In this document: positions 44,981-53,111 of the stretch, one piece after another
How the letters are laid out: the number at the start of each line of letters is the position of its first letter
Position numbering within the stretch: the first letter of the stretch is position 1
Assembly (NCBI RefSeq): GCF_026130605.1
Contig: NZ_JANFAU010000003.1
Coordinates: 310,001-374,000 of the forward strand
Reading direction: 5' to 3'
Length of the DNA stretch: 64,000 bases
Source: Sphingomonas lycopersici
Lineage (GTDB): Bacteria > Pseudomonadota > Alphaproteobacteria > Sphingomonadales > Sphingomonadaceae
Translations under genes and position numbers: made by a program
Notes under the pieces: model-generated
Told to the model about the DNA's origin: nothing
The model's database searches: none
The model's input: the letters and a program-made list of their open reading frames with translations, nothing else

Positions 44981-45730
44981 TTATGTCGCAATCCCGACGA
45001 CCAGACCATCGGCAAGCCATTGGCCCAGCATCCCGCCAGCGCGCGCGATCCCAATCTCCTGGCCAAACGCCTCGACCATCAGGTCGCACAATTTCGCGAA
45101 GGACATGCCGGCGCGCACCGAGAGCAGCGCCTGATGCTCATATTGATCGATGGCGCGAAATTGCGCGACATCGCCATGTCGCCAGACGAGGATAGCGCCG
45201 GGCTCGGGCAAGAACTCGACCGCGGGCGGCACCTCGCCGGTCGCGAGCGCCGACCAGATCGCGGGAGCGTTCGTCGTCAGGCTGCCGAGATCGAGCGTCG
45301 GCGTGATCCGCAGCGTGGCACGGTCCCAATCGACGTCACCGAGTTCGCCGGCTGAAACCGCGTCGGCATCGGTCGCGACGAATGCCTCCCCGAGCGCCAT
45401 TTCGAGCCAGCCAAGCTCGGCTACCTCGGGGTCGGCGAGATAAAGGATTTCCAGCGTCGCGGGAAAATCGCGCGCATAAGCGTCGAGGGTCCAACTGCTT
45501 GGCGGCAGGCGATCGACATGCGCGACCACCGCCCGATGAAAAGCCTCGCCGCCGATCCAGTCGCGCGTGTGCTCGAAGCTCTCTTCCAGGCACGCCGCGA
45601 GCTGTGCCCGATAATTGTTCTGATAGACGCGCAGGCCCGGCGCGGCCGCTTCGCCGAAACGCGCAGCGGCGACTGCGTCCTCTGAGGTCAGCCACGCGCG
45701 CATATCGCGCTGAAGCTCGATCAGGCTCAT
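44981..45730 (-). CDS. bufC: BufC-type protein (DUF2063), bufferin partner
   Basis: Protein of 249 residues. The N-terminal DUF2063 region has VYQNNYRAQLAACLEESFEHTRDWIGGEAF, given here only as the family's YRxQ..L...FP-like stretch; the C-terminal half is a partner domain that docks on the MNIO enzyme. Known relatives (BufC, HvfC) deliver or position the precursor peptide for modification. It overlaps the MNIO gene by 4 bp, the arrangement expected for a working complex. This is the last gene of the bufA2-bufB-bufC unit. Confidence 0.88.
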   Translation of the reverse strand: MSLIELQRDMRAWLTSEDAVAAARFGEAAAPGLRVYQNNYRAQLAACLEESFEHTRDWIGGEAFHRAVVAHVDRLPPSSWTLDAYARDFPATLEILYLADPEVAELGWLEMALGEAFVATDADAVSAGELGDVDWDRATLRITPTLDLGSLTTNAPAIWSALATGEVPPAVEFLPEPGAILVWRHGDVAQFRAIDQYEHQALLSVRAGMSFAKLCDLMVEAFGQEIGIARAGGMLGQWLADGLVVGIAT

Positions 45731-46560
45731 GCCGCTTCTCGCAGCGCGCCACGCGCGATCGTCCGCGCGGTGCCGAGTTCGGCGAGCAACTCGGCGAGCG
45801 GGGGAATATCGTCGTCGCGTTCGATCATCGCCGCGACCGGCCCGAGCTTCGGCATGACGTAAGCATAGAGGTTCCAGACCGAAGCGGGCACCGGCCGATC
45901 ATGCGTATCGATCAGCATCTCGGCTCCCCGGCTGTGCCCGGCAAGGTGGATCTGCCGCACGCGATCATGCGGCACGCCATCGAGATAGGCGATCGGATCG
46001 AAGCCGTGGTTGGTCGCACTGACGAACACATTGTTGACGTCAAGCAGCAGTCCGCAGCCCGTGCGGCCACACATGGCATCGAGAAACTGCCATTCGGTCA
46101 TGTCGGCGGAGGCGAAATCGATATAGGTTGACGGGTTCTCGATCAGCATTTCGCGGCCCAGCGCGTCCTGCGCCCGCGCAATATTCGCGCAGACGAGGTC
46201 GAGCGCTTCCTCCGTATAGGGGAGAGGCAGCAGATCGTGCGAGTTGAAGCCTTCGATCCGCGACCAGCTCAGATGATCGGAGACGAACAGCGGATCGATC
46301 TCGTCGATCAGCGCGCGCAGGCGCGCGAGATAGGCGCCATCGACGCCGTCGGCCGATCCGACCGACATCGACACGCCATGCAAGGCGACCGGATAGCGCG
46401 CCCTGACATCGCGCAGGATGTGGCGCGGCCGGCCACCATCAACCATGAAATTCTCCGAGATTACCTCGACGAAATCGACCGCGATGGGGGTGTCCAGAAA
46501 CTCGGCATAATACGGCTTGCGTAGCCCGAGCCCGAAGCCGGAAAAGGGAGCAATGGTCAT
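45727..46560 (-). CDS. bufB: MNIO family (DUF692) peptide-modifying oxidase, BufB
   Basis: Multinuclear non-haem iron oxidase of 277 residues. Likely metal-ligand motifs are visible in order: ALHGVSMSVGS, SDHLSW, NSHDLLPLPY, LIENPSTY, LLLDVNNV, QIHLAGH, IDTHDRPV and MIERDDDIP. Relatives turn cysteines of bufferin-type precursors into thiooxazole-type groups that bind copper. The ATG at 46560 has AGGAG 8 nt ahead; the frame to 46593 is not needed. It follows bufA2 closely and is the only MNIO gene in the window, although two precursor genes are present. Confidence 0.92.
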   Translation of the reverse strand: MTIAPFSGFGLGLRKPYYAEFLDTPIAVDFVEVISENFMVDGGRPRHILRDVRARYPVALHGVSMSVGSADGVDGAYLARLRALIDEIDPLFVSDHLSWSRIEGFNSHDLLPLPYTEEALDLVCANIARAQDALGREMLIENPSTYIDFASADMTEWQFLDAMCGRTGCGLLLDVNNVFVSATNHGFDPIAYLDGVPHDRVRQIHLAGHSRGAEMLIDTHDRPVPASVWNLYAYVMPKLGPVAAMIERDDDIPPLAELLAELGTARTIARGALREAA

Positions 46561-46617
46561 TGCTTCGCTCCTGCAGGGGAGCCGGCCCGACACGAGCGCG
46601 CCGGGCCGGTAGGAGGA

Positions 46618-46881
46618 TCAGTTCGGCGCGGTCTCGCTGCCGCCCGCCGCCGCACAGGCCTTGGCGGTCAGTTCCTTGAAGCCCTGGCCCTTGCACGAAT
46701 TCTGGCCCTTGCAGTCGTTCTTCGCGGTCTTGCAGTCCGACTGGCCCTTGCAGGTATTGACGCCGTAGCAATGGACCTTTGCCGCCGCCCCTTTTGCGAT
46801 CGCGGCGGTCGGCGCGGCAGCGGAAATGGCGACGACTGCGGCGGCGGCGGCGATGCTGGCGGTAGTGCGGATAACGGTCAT
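46618..46881 (-). CDS. bufA2: Bufferin precursor, BufA2 type
   Basis: Small exported peptide of 87 residues. A signal peptide (to about AAIAKG) precedes a Cys-rich core with six Cys in [29 protein letters not shown] and ACAAAG. This CYG.N.CKG..DCK pattern is that of BufA2 precursors. After modification by BufB/BufC it would be exported and sequester copper. It starts the bufA2BC operon and has an exact SigF-type promoter at 46925-46950. Confidence 0.9.
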   Translation of the reverse strand: MTVIRTTASIAAAAAVVAISAAAPTAAIAKGAAAKVHCYGVNTCKGQSDCKTAKNDCKGQNSCKGQGFKELTAKACAAAGGSETAPN

Positions 46882-46924
46882 AAATAGCTCCGTGAGAAGG
46901 GTTCTGCCTGGTTGGCCACCCTAG

Positions 46925-46950
46925 TTCGCTGCCGTCGCCCGCCCGGTTAC
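46925..46950 (-). promoter_or_regulatory. SigF-type promoter of bufA2BC
   Basis: On the minus strand GTAACC (46950-46945), 16 bp, then CGAA (46928-46925). This is an exact GTAACC-N16-CGAA, the SigF promoter form reported for Caulobacter (from memory). It lies 44 bp ahead of bufA2. Confidence 0.82.
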
Positions 46951-46985
46951 ATCGCCCGAGAAAAAAGCGCGTACGCCACGAAAAA

Positions 46986-47627
46986 TTACCAGCGCAGCAG
47001 CCGGGGTCCGAGCAAGGCCCCGAGCGAAGCGGCGAGCAGGATGCCGAGCGAATACCAGGTCAGCACGAAGATCGCCGAGACCTCCGGGCAATGCACGCAA
47101 TACACCGTGGCGGCAAAGGCGCCGGCCGAGAGGCCCGCTGCAGCACCGGCGGCGCGCAGCCTTGTCGGCGCCAATCGTCGGAACGACCAGAGCAGGCCGA
47201 TGAAGATCGGCATGGCGAGGCCGAGCACGATCCACGGGCAGACCATCCAGCTATGCCCGAGCCACATGGCGAGCCACTTAGCAGGGGGCGTTCGAACCAG
47301 CTCGATGACGCCGGCACCGGCAAGGAGCGTAACCGGAACGGCAAGCAGCCAGACCCAGCGCACGCTGCCGCTGTCGGGCCGTGCAAGTTGCGCGGTTACG
47401 GCCAGCGCCACGGCCGACAGCGAGATCGTGTAGGTCCATTTTATCCAGAAGGCGAAGCCGCGCATCGCGACATGAAGGTCGGGCCGGATGCCGAGCATCG
47501 ATACGACCGCTGCGCTTGCGACCAATGCACCCAGCAACAGGCCGATTGCGAGCCGCCAGCCGACGGCATGACGACGCACTTTCGGCACGTCGGCGGAGAG
47601 TTTGGTGATCAGGTCCTCGGTGTTCAT
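46986..47627 (-). CDS. nrsF: NrsF-type anti-sigma factor (DUF1109)
   Basis: Inner-membrane protein of 213 residues with six predicted helices, the NrsF/DUF1109 layout. It holds SigF inactive until metal or oxidative stress. Cysteines near SWMVCPWIV and in VYCVHCPEVS probably correspond to the periplasmic sensing residues of NrsF. It overlaps sigF by 4 bp at its start, a usual arrangement for sigma/anti-sigma pairs. Confidence 0.9.
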   Translation of the reverse strand: MNTEDLITKLSADVPKVRRHAVGWRLAIGLLLGALVASAAVVSMLGIRPDLHVAMRGFAFWIKWTYTISLSAVALAVTAQLARPDSGSVRWVWLLAVPVTLLAGAGVIELVRTPPAKWLAMWLGHSWMVCPWIVLGLAMPIFIGLLWSFRRLAPTRLRAAGAAAGLSAGAFAATVYCVHCPEVSAIFVLTWYSLGILLAASLGALLGPRLLRW

Positions 47628-48163
47628 CGACCGCCTCCCTGAAAGCGCGCCATCAAGGTCTTGAGGCCGCGATGGACCGAGATCTTCACATCGGATTCGC
47701 CAATCCCGTCAGCGGTGGCTGCTTCGGCGACGCTCATTCCCTCGATCCGCGTCGCGCGGATCATCCGCGCCTGTTTGACCGGCAGGGTTTCGAGCAGATC
47801 ATCAACATCGAGCCGGGCGCCGGATGCGTCCTCGAACCCTTCGACGATCAGGATTTCCTCCAGTCCCTCGATCGGCTGGAGGCGGCGATTACGGCGGAAA
47901 TGGTCGATCATCTTGTAACGTGCGACCGCAAACAGCCAGGCGGTGAATAGCCGATCGCGGTCATAGCTCGCCCGGCGGGTATGCACGGCGATGAGCGTTT
48001 CCTGCACCAGATCTTCGATGTCGTCCTCCGAACCGTTCGCCCGGCGTCGATAAAAGCCGCGCAGCAAGGGGACCAGGTGGCGCAACAGCGCTGCATGGTC
48101 GGCAGCATTGCCGTCGAGGCCACTGATCATCAGTTGGCGCAACTCGTCCTCGTTCGCCTTCAT
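47624..48163 (-). CDS. sigF: ECF RNA polymerase sigma factor, SigF type
   Basis: Sigma-70 family ECF factor of 179 residues. Region 2 has DIEDLVQETLIAVHTRRASYD and LFTAWLFAVARYKMIDHFRRN; region 4 has LPVKQARMIRATRIEGMS. Paired with a DUF1109 anti-sigma factor, this is the SigF-NrsF system known in Caulobacter for copper, chromate and cadmium stress. AGGAG lies 6 nt ahead of the ATG. An exact copy of its own promoter type lies 21 bp upstream, so it is autoregulated. Confidence 0.93.
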   Translation of the reverse strand: MKANEDELRQLMISGLDGNAADHAALLRHLVPLLRGFYRRRANGSEDDIEDLVQETLIAVHTRRASYDRDRLFTAWLFAVARYKMIDHFRRNRRLQPIEGLEEILIVEGFEDASGARLDVDDLLETLPVKQARMIRATRIEGMSVAEAATADGIGESDVKISVHRGLKTLMARFQGGGR

Positions 48164-48183
48164 TCGCGCTCCTCACGGGAGAG

Positions 48184-48209
48184 TTCGGCGTAGCCGGCCG
48201 AAAGGTTAC
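48184..48209 (-). promoter_or_regulatory. SigF-type promoter of sigF-nrsF
   Basis: Minus-strand GTAACC (48209-48204), 16 bp, CGAA (48187-48184), exact in both boxes and spacing. It implies positive autoregulation of sigF. Confidence 0.83.
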
Positions 48210-48241
48210 AGCCGGTGACGAAATTTATTTGAGGTCGATGT

Positions 48242-48267
48242 GTAACCGTTGCTCGGCGCCGGCCGAA
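48242..48267 (+). promoter_or_regulatory. SigF-type promoter of bufA1-doxX
   Basis: GTAACC (48242-48247), 16 bp, CGAA (48264-48267). It lies 33 bp from the sigF promoter in divergent orientation. It would give a leader of about 105 nt before bufA1, long enough for further control. Confidence 0.82.
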
Positions 48268-48376
48268 TTGCCGTCATGATCCGGTGCAACCGCCTCCTAC
48301 CCGGGTCACCGCGCGGCCCTGGCATCCCACGGATCCGGGCCGCGCGCCAGAGGCCCAGACACGAAGGACCACTCCG

Positions 48377-48661
48377 ATGCACAAGACTCACGCGACGATC
48401 GCGGCCACCCTCGCGATGGCGGTTGCCGGCACCGCGCTTGCCGCTGCGGCTTCCGCCTCCGCGCAGACCAAGCCCGCAATGGAAAAATGCTACGGCGTCG
48501 CCAAAGCGGGCAAGAACGACTGCAAGGCGGGCGCGGGGACGAGCTGCGCCGGCACCTCGAAGGTCGACTATCAGGGCAATGCCTGGAAGCTGGTCAAGGC
48601 CGGCACCTGCACCACGATCAAGACCCCCAAAGGCCCCGGCTCGCTGAGCCCCAAGGCCTGA
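48377..48661 (+). CDS. bufA1: Bufferin precursor, BufA1 type (DUF2282)
   Basis: Exported peptide of 94 residues with a signal peptide ending near ASASAQ and the DUF2282 core [35 protein letters not shown], with four Cys. This is the BufA1/GigA class; the central Cys pair becomes modified and binds copper. In Caulobacter this precursor is followed by its own MNIO and DUF2063 genes and a DoxX gene. Here only doxX follows, so modification must be supplied from elsewhere, most simply by BufB/BufC encoded 1.7 kb away. Confidence 0.9.
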   Translation: MHKTHATIAATLAMAVAGTALAAAASASAQTKPAMEKCYGVAKAGKNDCKAGAGTSCAGTSKVDYQGNAWKLVKAGTCTTIKTPKGPGSLSPKA

Positions 48662-48718
48662 CAATCGCGCGCAGCCGGGGCCGTCAAGGCGCCGGCTGGC
48701 CGTTCACGGAGACTTCCG

Positions 48719-49189
48719 ATGGAACAGCTCATCGCCCTTTACGACCGCGTGATCAGCCGCGCGTCGGCGTTGGTGCCCGATGCCCTTCTATTGCTCGTTG
48801 CGCGGCTCGGCATCGCGGGCGTTTTCTTCATGTCGGGTCGCACCAAGGTCGACGGTATCATCCATATCACCGACAGCACCTACGAGCTGTTCCGCACCGA
48901 ATATGCGCTGCCGCTGGTGCCGCCGACCATTGCGGCAGTCGCCGCGACCTGGTCCGAACATGTCTTTTCGATCCTGCTCGTACTCGGCGTCGCCACTCGC
49001 CTTTCGGCGCTGGCGCTGTTCATGATGACGCTGACGATCGAGATCTTCGTCTATCCCGATGCATGGCCGACTCATCTCAGCTGGGCCGCAGTCCTCCTGC
49101 CATTGATCTTCCGGGGTGGCGGCGCCTGGTCATTGGATCGGGGCATCGCGCGGCTGCTGCATCCAGCGGCACGATTCGCTCACGCCTGA
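48719..49189 (+). CDS. DoxX family membrane protein
   Basis: Integral membrane protein of 156 residues with four predicted helices: [19 protein letters not shown], an [20 protein letters not shown] segment, [17 protein letters not shown] and [14 protein letters not shown]. It is placed after bufA1 with GGAG 8 nt ahead, as in the Caulobacter gig operon where a DoxX protein closes the bufferin unit. Its role there is not settled; a redox or metal-handling function in the membrane is likely. Confidence 0.87.
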   Translation: MEQLIALYDRVISRASALVPDALLLLVARLGIAGVFFMSGRTKVDGIIHITDSTYELFRTEYALPLVPPTIAAVAATWSEHVFSILLVLGVATRLSALALFMMTLTIEIFVYPDAWPTHLSWAAVLLPLIFRGGGAWSLDRGIARLLHPAARFAHA

Positions 49190-49238
49190 AACCGCGGTCG
49201 GAGCCGCGGGCCGCTTCGATCGGGTTTCCGCTGGCATC

Positions 49239-49388
49239 CTATCTTGCGACTTGTCTCGTGACGCAGAGCTGGCTTTCGTGCGCCTTCGAACGATTGGGTA
49301 CGATCTCGACGTCGGTGCGGATCGAGAGCGTCCGGATCTGGCCCTTGAAGTCGCCGTTGTTGCGGGTGACATAACCGATGACAGGCAT
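49239..49388 (-). pseudogene. DUF736 gene stub
   Basis: Reads MPVIGYVTRNNGDFKGQIRT, then LSIRTDVEIVPNRSKA and a stop after 49 residues; DUF736 proteins are about 100 residues and continue with a conserved second half that is absent. AAGGAG precedes the ATG. DUF736 genes are typical of alphaproteobacterial conjugative elements, so this is a piece of one. Confidence 0.75.
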
Positions 49389-49508
49389 TGCACGTCTCCT
49401 TTGATGCGCGCCAGAACCGTTCGGGCGACAGGCGCGAGCGAAGGACCGGAGCGACGAAGCTATTTGGAGCGAAACTATTCTCCTTGCCGATTATCTCATC
49501 CAGTAACC

Positions 49509-50027
49509 TCACGGGACCATATCCACCCGCACAGTGCGTTTCGCGGTCCAGAACAGCGCGAATGTTCCGAGCGCCAACAGGCTCGACGCGATCAATGCCC
49601 ACCGCACGCCTTCGGCGTCACCCAGACCGAACGATGTTGCCAGGAGATCGCTGAGAAGGCCCACGCTTAGCGGCCCAAGGCCCAAGCCAATCGCATTGAG
49701 GATAAACAGCAGGATGGCTGACGAGGTCGCCCGCATCGTCGGCGGGACAACGCTCTGACCGACTGTGTAGACCGGCCCGAACCAGAAAGAACCCAGGATG
49801 ATCGGTATGATCATCAATGCCATTGCCACCGGCGCGCTCGGTATCAGATAGACAGCGATCGTGAAGGGAAGCGCCGCCAGACTCGCAATAGCAGGAATCG
49901 CGCAATAGGCGCGTGCGTCGGCGCGGCCGAACCGGTCGCCAAGCTGGCCGCCGAGCCATATGCCGACCTTCCCCCCAAACCCACTGATAATTCCGAGTGA
50001 GATCCCTAGGAATCCGTGTGCACCGAG
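49509..50027 (-). pseudogene. C-terminal half of an MFS transporter
   Basis: About 173 residues of a spinster-like carrier survive: LGISLGIISGFGGKVGIWLG, the loop GQLGDRFGRADAR, VGQSVVPPTMRATSSAILL, LLSDLLATSFG and the normal C-terminus. Recognisable sequence stops at about 50027, exactly where the groEL fragment starts on the other strand, so a join of two unrelated pieces removed its first half. Confidence 0.75.
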
Positions 50028-50156
50028 CCCAAACTGGTCCGCACCGCGCTCCAGGACGCCGCCTCGGTGGCGTCGCTGCTGATCACGACCGAAGCGCTGG
50101 TGGCCGGGCTGCCCAAGGACGAAAAGCCGGCGGCTACGTCGCCGATGGACTATTGA
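50028..50156 (+). pseudogene. groEL: groEL 3' fragment
   Basis: The plus strand encodes [35 protein letters not shown] and a stop at 50154-50156, the conserved C-terminus of chaperonin GroEL (usual [17 protein letters not shown]). Only about 42 codons exist and the Gly-Met-rich tail is replaced by TSPMDY. It is out of context and cannot be functional; it was brought here by recombination. Confidence 0.85.
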
Positions 50157-50162
50157 AAAACT

Positions 50163-50186
50163 GACCGGGGCCGTGCGGCCCTGGTC
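50163..50186 (+). terminator. Hairpin after the groEL fragment
   Basis: GACC at 50163 pairs with GGTC at 50183, and GGGCCG with CGGCCC inside, giving a stem of about 11 bp around a very small loop, with one G-T pair. No T-run follows. It sits 6 bp after the groEL stop and probably travelled with it. Confidence 0.55.
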
Positions 50187-50422
50187 ATCACTTGGTCGAG
50201 AACTTAGCGAAGTCGTTGGACCCAGCACTCCGAGAATTCCCGGCGGCCCCAATCGCGATACTGCCATCGCGGTTCGAGCAGAAATTCCGGGGACAATGCA
50301 TGCGATGCGGTAACGCGGAGTTCCGGATGCGGTTCAATCCGCGTCCGGAACCCCGTCGACGGCGCAAGGTCATCTGATCCGGGGATTTGGACCGGAACAG
50401 ATGAGGGCTGCCTCGCGGTCGA

Positions 50423-52735
50423 TCAGAAAGCGTAACCGACCGAGAAGCGATATGACCGGCCGAAGATCGGCCGCACATCGGGGATCGCCACGCCGGGCCC
50501 GGCGAGGAAGCGCGGATTGCCTTCGGTCAGGCCATGCGAGTTGGTGAGATTGTCGCCCGAAATCTGCAGCGTGAAGCCGTCGACCTTCGCCTTGATGCCC
50601 GCGCTGAGCGTCTGGTAGGCCGGCAGCTCCTGCAGGTTCTTGAGGTCGCTGTAGCGCTTCCCGATCGCCTCGAACGTGCCGTAAAGCGTCACGTCCGACG
50701 TATCCGAGGCGGTGACGGTGAAGGTCGGCGTGACGCGCACCTGATAGGAGGGAATGCGCTGCGCGCGCTTGCCGTCGAAATCGGGAATGTTCGGAGTGTG
50801 GGTCTTGGCATCCTCCAGCACCGCGTTGCCGGTGATGCCGAAGCCGCTGGCATGCTGCCACGAGGCATCGAACTCGATGCCTTTGGTCCGTGAACCTGCG
50901 ATCTGCGGCGGGACGCCGACGTCATTGTACACCGCACCTTCGACCTCGTCGTAGAAGCCGGTCAGCGCGAGCTGGAGCCCGCGGTCGTGATATTTCACGC
51001 CGCCTTCGTAGGAGCGCACGCTCCAGTTGAGGTCGAGCCGCGGGCCGGTGTTGCCGAGCTGCGAGCGCACATCGTCGAACGACGGCGAATGATAGCCCTG
51101 CGACACGCGCGCGTAGACGTCGAACGTCCGGGTCGCGCGATAATTGAGGCCGACCGTCCACGGCGTCGCCTCGCGGGTGATATGCGCATAATCGGGCAGG
51201 CCATTGCCCTGGATATTAAATTTGATGTTGGTCCACTGGTGCCGCACCCCCGCATCGAGGCGCAGCGCGTCGGTGATGTTGAACGAGTCCGACGCGTAGA
51301 TGGCATGGACGTCGGCGCGCCCGTAATCGGCGATCGCGAACGCGCCGAGCGTGCCGTTATCCAGATCGACGAGGTCGCGCGACCCGCCCACCTGCATCCA
51401 GCGGTTGGCACCCAAGCTCCATGCGTCGCGCGACGAGAAATGCGAGAAATAATAGCCGAGGTTGAGCGTGTTGGGGCCGGTCTTGAAGGTCAGCACAGCT
51501 TCGTTCGAGATGTTGCGAAGCTTCTTTTCGACTACCCAGGCGCCGAATTGCTGGACGTAATCGGTCGGTGCCAGCGTCGCGCCGGTGTTGATCCCGTGGA
51601 CCGCGATCTGGCCCGGCGTACCGTTCCCGGCGGCGAGCGCATCAGCCACGGTGATCGCCCCTGCGCCGGCCGGCACGAGCCCGGTCGTCCGCAGCGTGCC
51701 GCTCGTGTACCCGAAGCGATCGGCGAAGGAGATGCCGCCGCCGAAATCATAATTGAGGTTCGCGCCGGTGACGATGCCCTTCCAGCCGCGGCCCTTGTTG
51801 AGGTCGACCGTCTCGGTCGCGCCGCTGCCCGCGCTGCCGGGTGTGATGATCGTGGCGTAGCGCGAATATTTGCTGAGCTGGTTGTAGGTGCCGAGATCGA
51901 GCCCCGGCACGGCGGTTGCGAACGGCAGGAACCATTCGCCGTGATCGTCGGTGTAGCGCGCGAACACGTTGATGCTGCCGTTGGTGAACTTGTGGGTGAG
52001 ATTGGCGGTGATCTGACCGCCCTTTTCGGTGTCGAACCCGGCGCGGCGCACCGTATCGCCGCGCGAGATATAGCCGCCGACCATATAATAAGTATCGGGC
52101 GCAAGCTTGCCGCTCAAATAGCCGTCGACGCGCCACGCGCTATAGTCGGTGACCGAGGCGGTCAGGCTGCCGTGCATTTCTTCGCCGCCCTCGCGGAGCC
52201 GCAGATTAGTGGTCAGACCCGGCTGACCGTCCGAAAACAGCGATGCAGGGCCGCCGTTGACGCCCTCGATCCCCATCACCGTGTCGTCGATGCGGGTCAT
52301 GCCGGTCTGATCCATGAACGAGAGGCTGCTGGCGCCATAGACCGGGATGCCGTTGAACTGCATCGTCACGAACGGCGCGTCGCCGGTGCTGGGAATACCG
52401 CGCACGAACACGTTCGAGGTGCCGACGCCGCCCGAGCTTTCCACCCACACGCCGGGGATCGATTTGAGCACGTCGCCCGCGCTCTTCGGCGCCTGCAGCT
52501 TGATGTCTTCGGCGGACATGGTGGTGATCGAATAGCCCGCTTCGAGCTTGTTGATCCCGCTGCCCGCCGGGCGGCCGGTGACGACGATATCGGACATTTC
52601 GGGGGCGGTATCGGCGGGTTGCGCCGCCGCGGCCGGCTGCGCCGATGTATCCTGCGCCAAGGCCGGATTGGCCAGAGCAACCGACATTGCCAAGCCAGAA
52701 ACGGCGATGAAAGTGCGATTGCGGGACAACATCAT
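50423..52735 (-). CDS. TonB-dependent receptor of a glycoside-use locus
   Basis: Receptor of 770 residues from the ATG at 52735, which has AGGAGAGGA ahead; the frame is open to 52813 without support. The signal peptide ends ANPALAQD. The plug has DIVVTGRPAGSG, AGDVLKSIPGVWVESSGGVG and SNVFVRGIPSTGDAP; the C-terminus is YRFSVGYAF. This FecA-like plug differs from the other three receptors. The neighbours (LacI, GH65, phosphomutase, MFS) point to oligosaccharide cargo. Confidence 0.92.
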   Translation of the reverse strand: MMLSRNRTFIAVSGLAMSVALANPALAQDTSAQPAAAAQPADTAPEMSDIVVTGRPAGSGINKLEAGYSITTMSAEDIKLQAPKSAGDVLKSIPGVWVESSGGVGTSNVFVRGIPSTGDAPFVTMQFNGIPVYGASSLSFMDQTGMTRIDDTVMGIEGVNGGPASLFSDGQPGLTTNLRLREGGEEMHGSLTASVTDYSAWRVDGYLSGKLAPDTYYMVGGYISRGDTVRRAGFDTEKGGQITANLTHKFTNGSINVFARYTDDHGEWFLPFATAVPGLDLGTYNQLSKYSRYATIITPGSAGSGATETVDLNKGRGWKGIVTGANLNYDFGGGISFADRFGYTSGTLRTTGLVPAGAGAITVADALAAGNGTPGQIAVHGINTGATLAPTDYVQQFGAWVVEKKLRNISNEAVLTFKTGPNTLNLGYYFSHFSSRDAWSLGANRWMQVGGSRDLVDLDNGTLGAFAIADYGRADVHAIYASDSFNITDALRLDAGVRHQWTNIKFNIQGNGLPDYAHITREATPWTVGLNYRATRTFDVYARVSQGYHSPSFDDVRSQLGNTGPRLDLNWSVRSYEGGVKYHDRGLQLALTGFYDEVEGAVYNDVGVPPQIAGSRTKGIEFDASWQHASGFGITGNAVLEDAKTHTPNIPDFDGKRAQRIPSYQVRVTPTFTVTASDTSDVTLYGTFEAIGKRYSDLKNLQELPAYQTLSAGIKAKVDGFTLQISGDNLTNSHGLTEGNPRFLAGPGVAIPDVRPIFGRSYRFSVGYAF

Positions 52736-53060
52736 ATTCCTCTCCTGCGATCGACGCATGCTCTCAAGCGCGTCTTCGCGACGAACGTTATACCGCCCTG
52801 AATTGCATTTCAATAAAATGTTACATCCAGCGCCTTCGAATAAAAGTTATATTTATCAGTGGTTTAGATCGGAACATCGATGCGATCGCGTGGCAGCAAT
52901 GCAACAGTTGGTGCAAAAGAGATCATGAGTGCCCTCCTCCCCATCCGGGCACGGATCCCCACCCTGGTACACAAGCTGGTTGTTGCGCCGGCGCTTTGCC
53001 CGCGCTTATCTCTTGCCGGAAGATCACAGACGGCCATGATGGCGGCGATCGCCGCAGCGA
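52736..53060. other. Intergenic region between TBDR and lacI-type gene
   Basis: No gene seen. It holds a divergent promoter region with an AT-rich patch near 52800-52870 and the palindrome at 52799. The open frames across it have no family resemblance. Confidence 0.5.
52799..52812. promoter_or_regulatory. Palindrome upstream of the glycoside TBDR
   Basis: TGAATTGCATTTCA is a 14-bp palindrome with one mismatched pair, 64 bp ahead of the receptor start. It matches 12 of 14 bases with the centre of the palindrome at 56988, so both are probably read by the same LacI-type regulator. Confidence 0.5.
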
Positions 53061-53075
53061 TTGCAACCGTTTCAA
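53061..53075. promoter_or_regulatory. LacI-type operator ahead of the regulator gene
   Basis: TTGCAACCGTTTCAA is a 15-bp palindrome (TTGnAACnGTTnCAA) of the kind bound by LacI/GalR proteins. It lies about 20-50 bp from the possible starts of the regulator and suggests autoregulation. Confidence 0.5.
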
Positions 53076-53111
53076 CGTTGGGGAGTGAGGATATTGGCGC
53101 GTCGCCGCGGC

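Noticed and set aside
50192..50377. 61-codon frame with a C-x2-C pair after the groEL fragment
   Set aside because: TTG start, no ribosome site and a very Arg-rich tail; not enough to call a gene.
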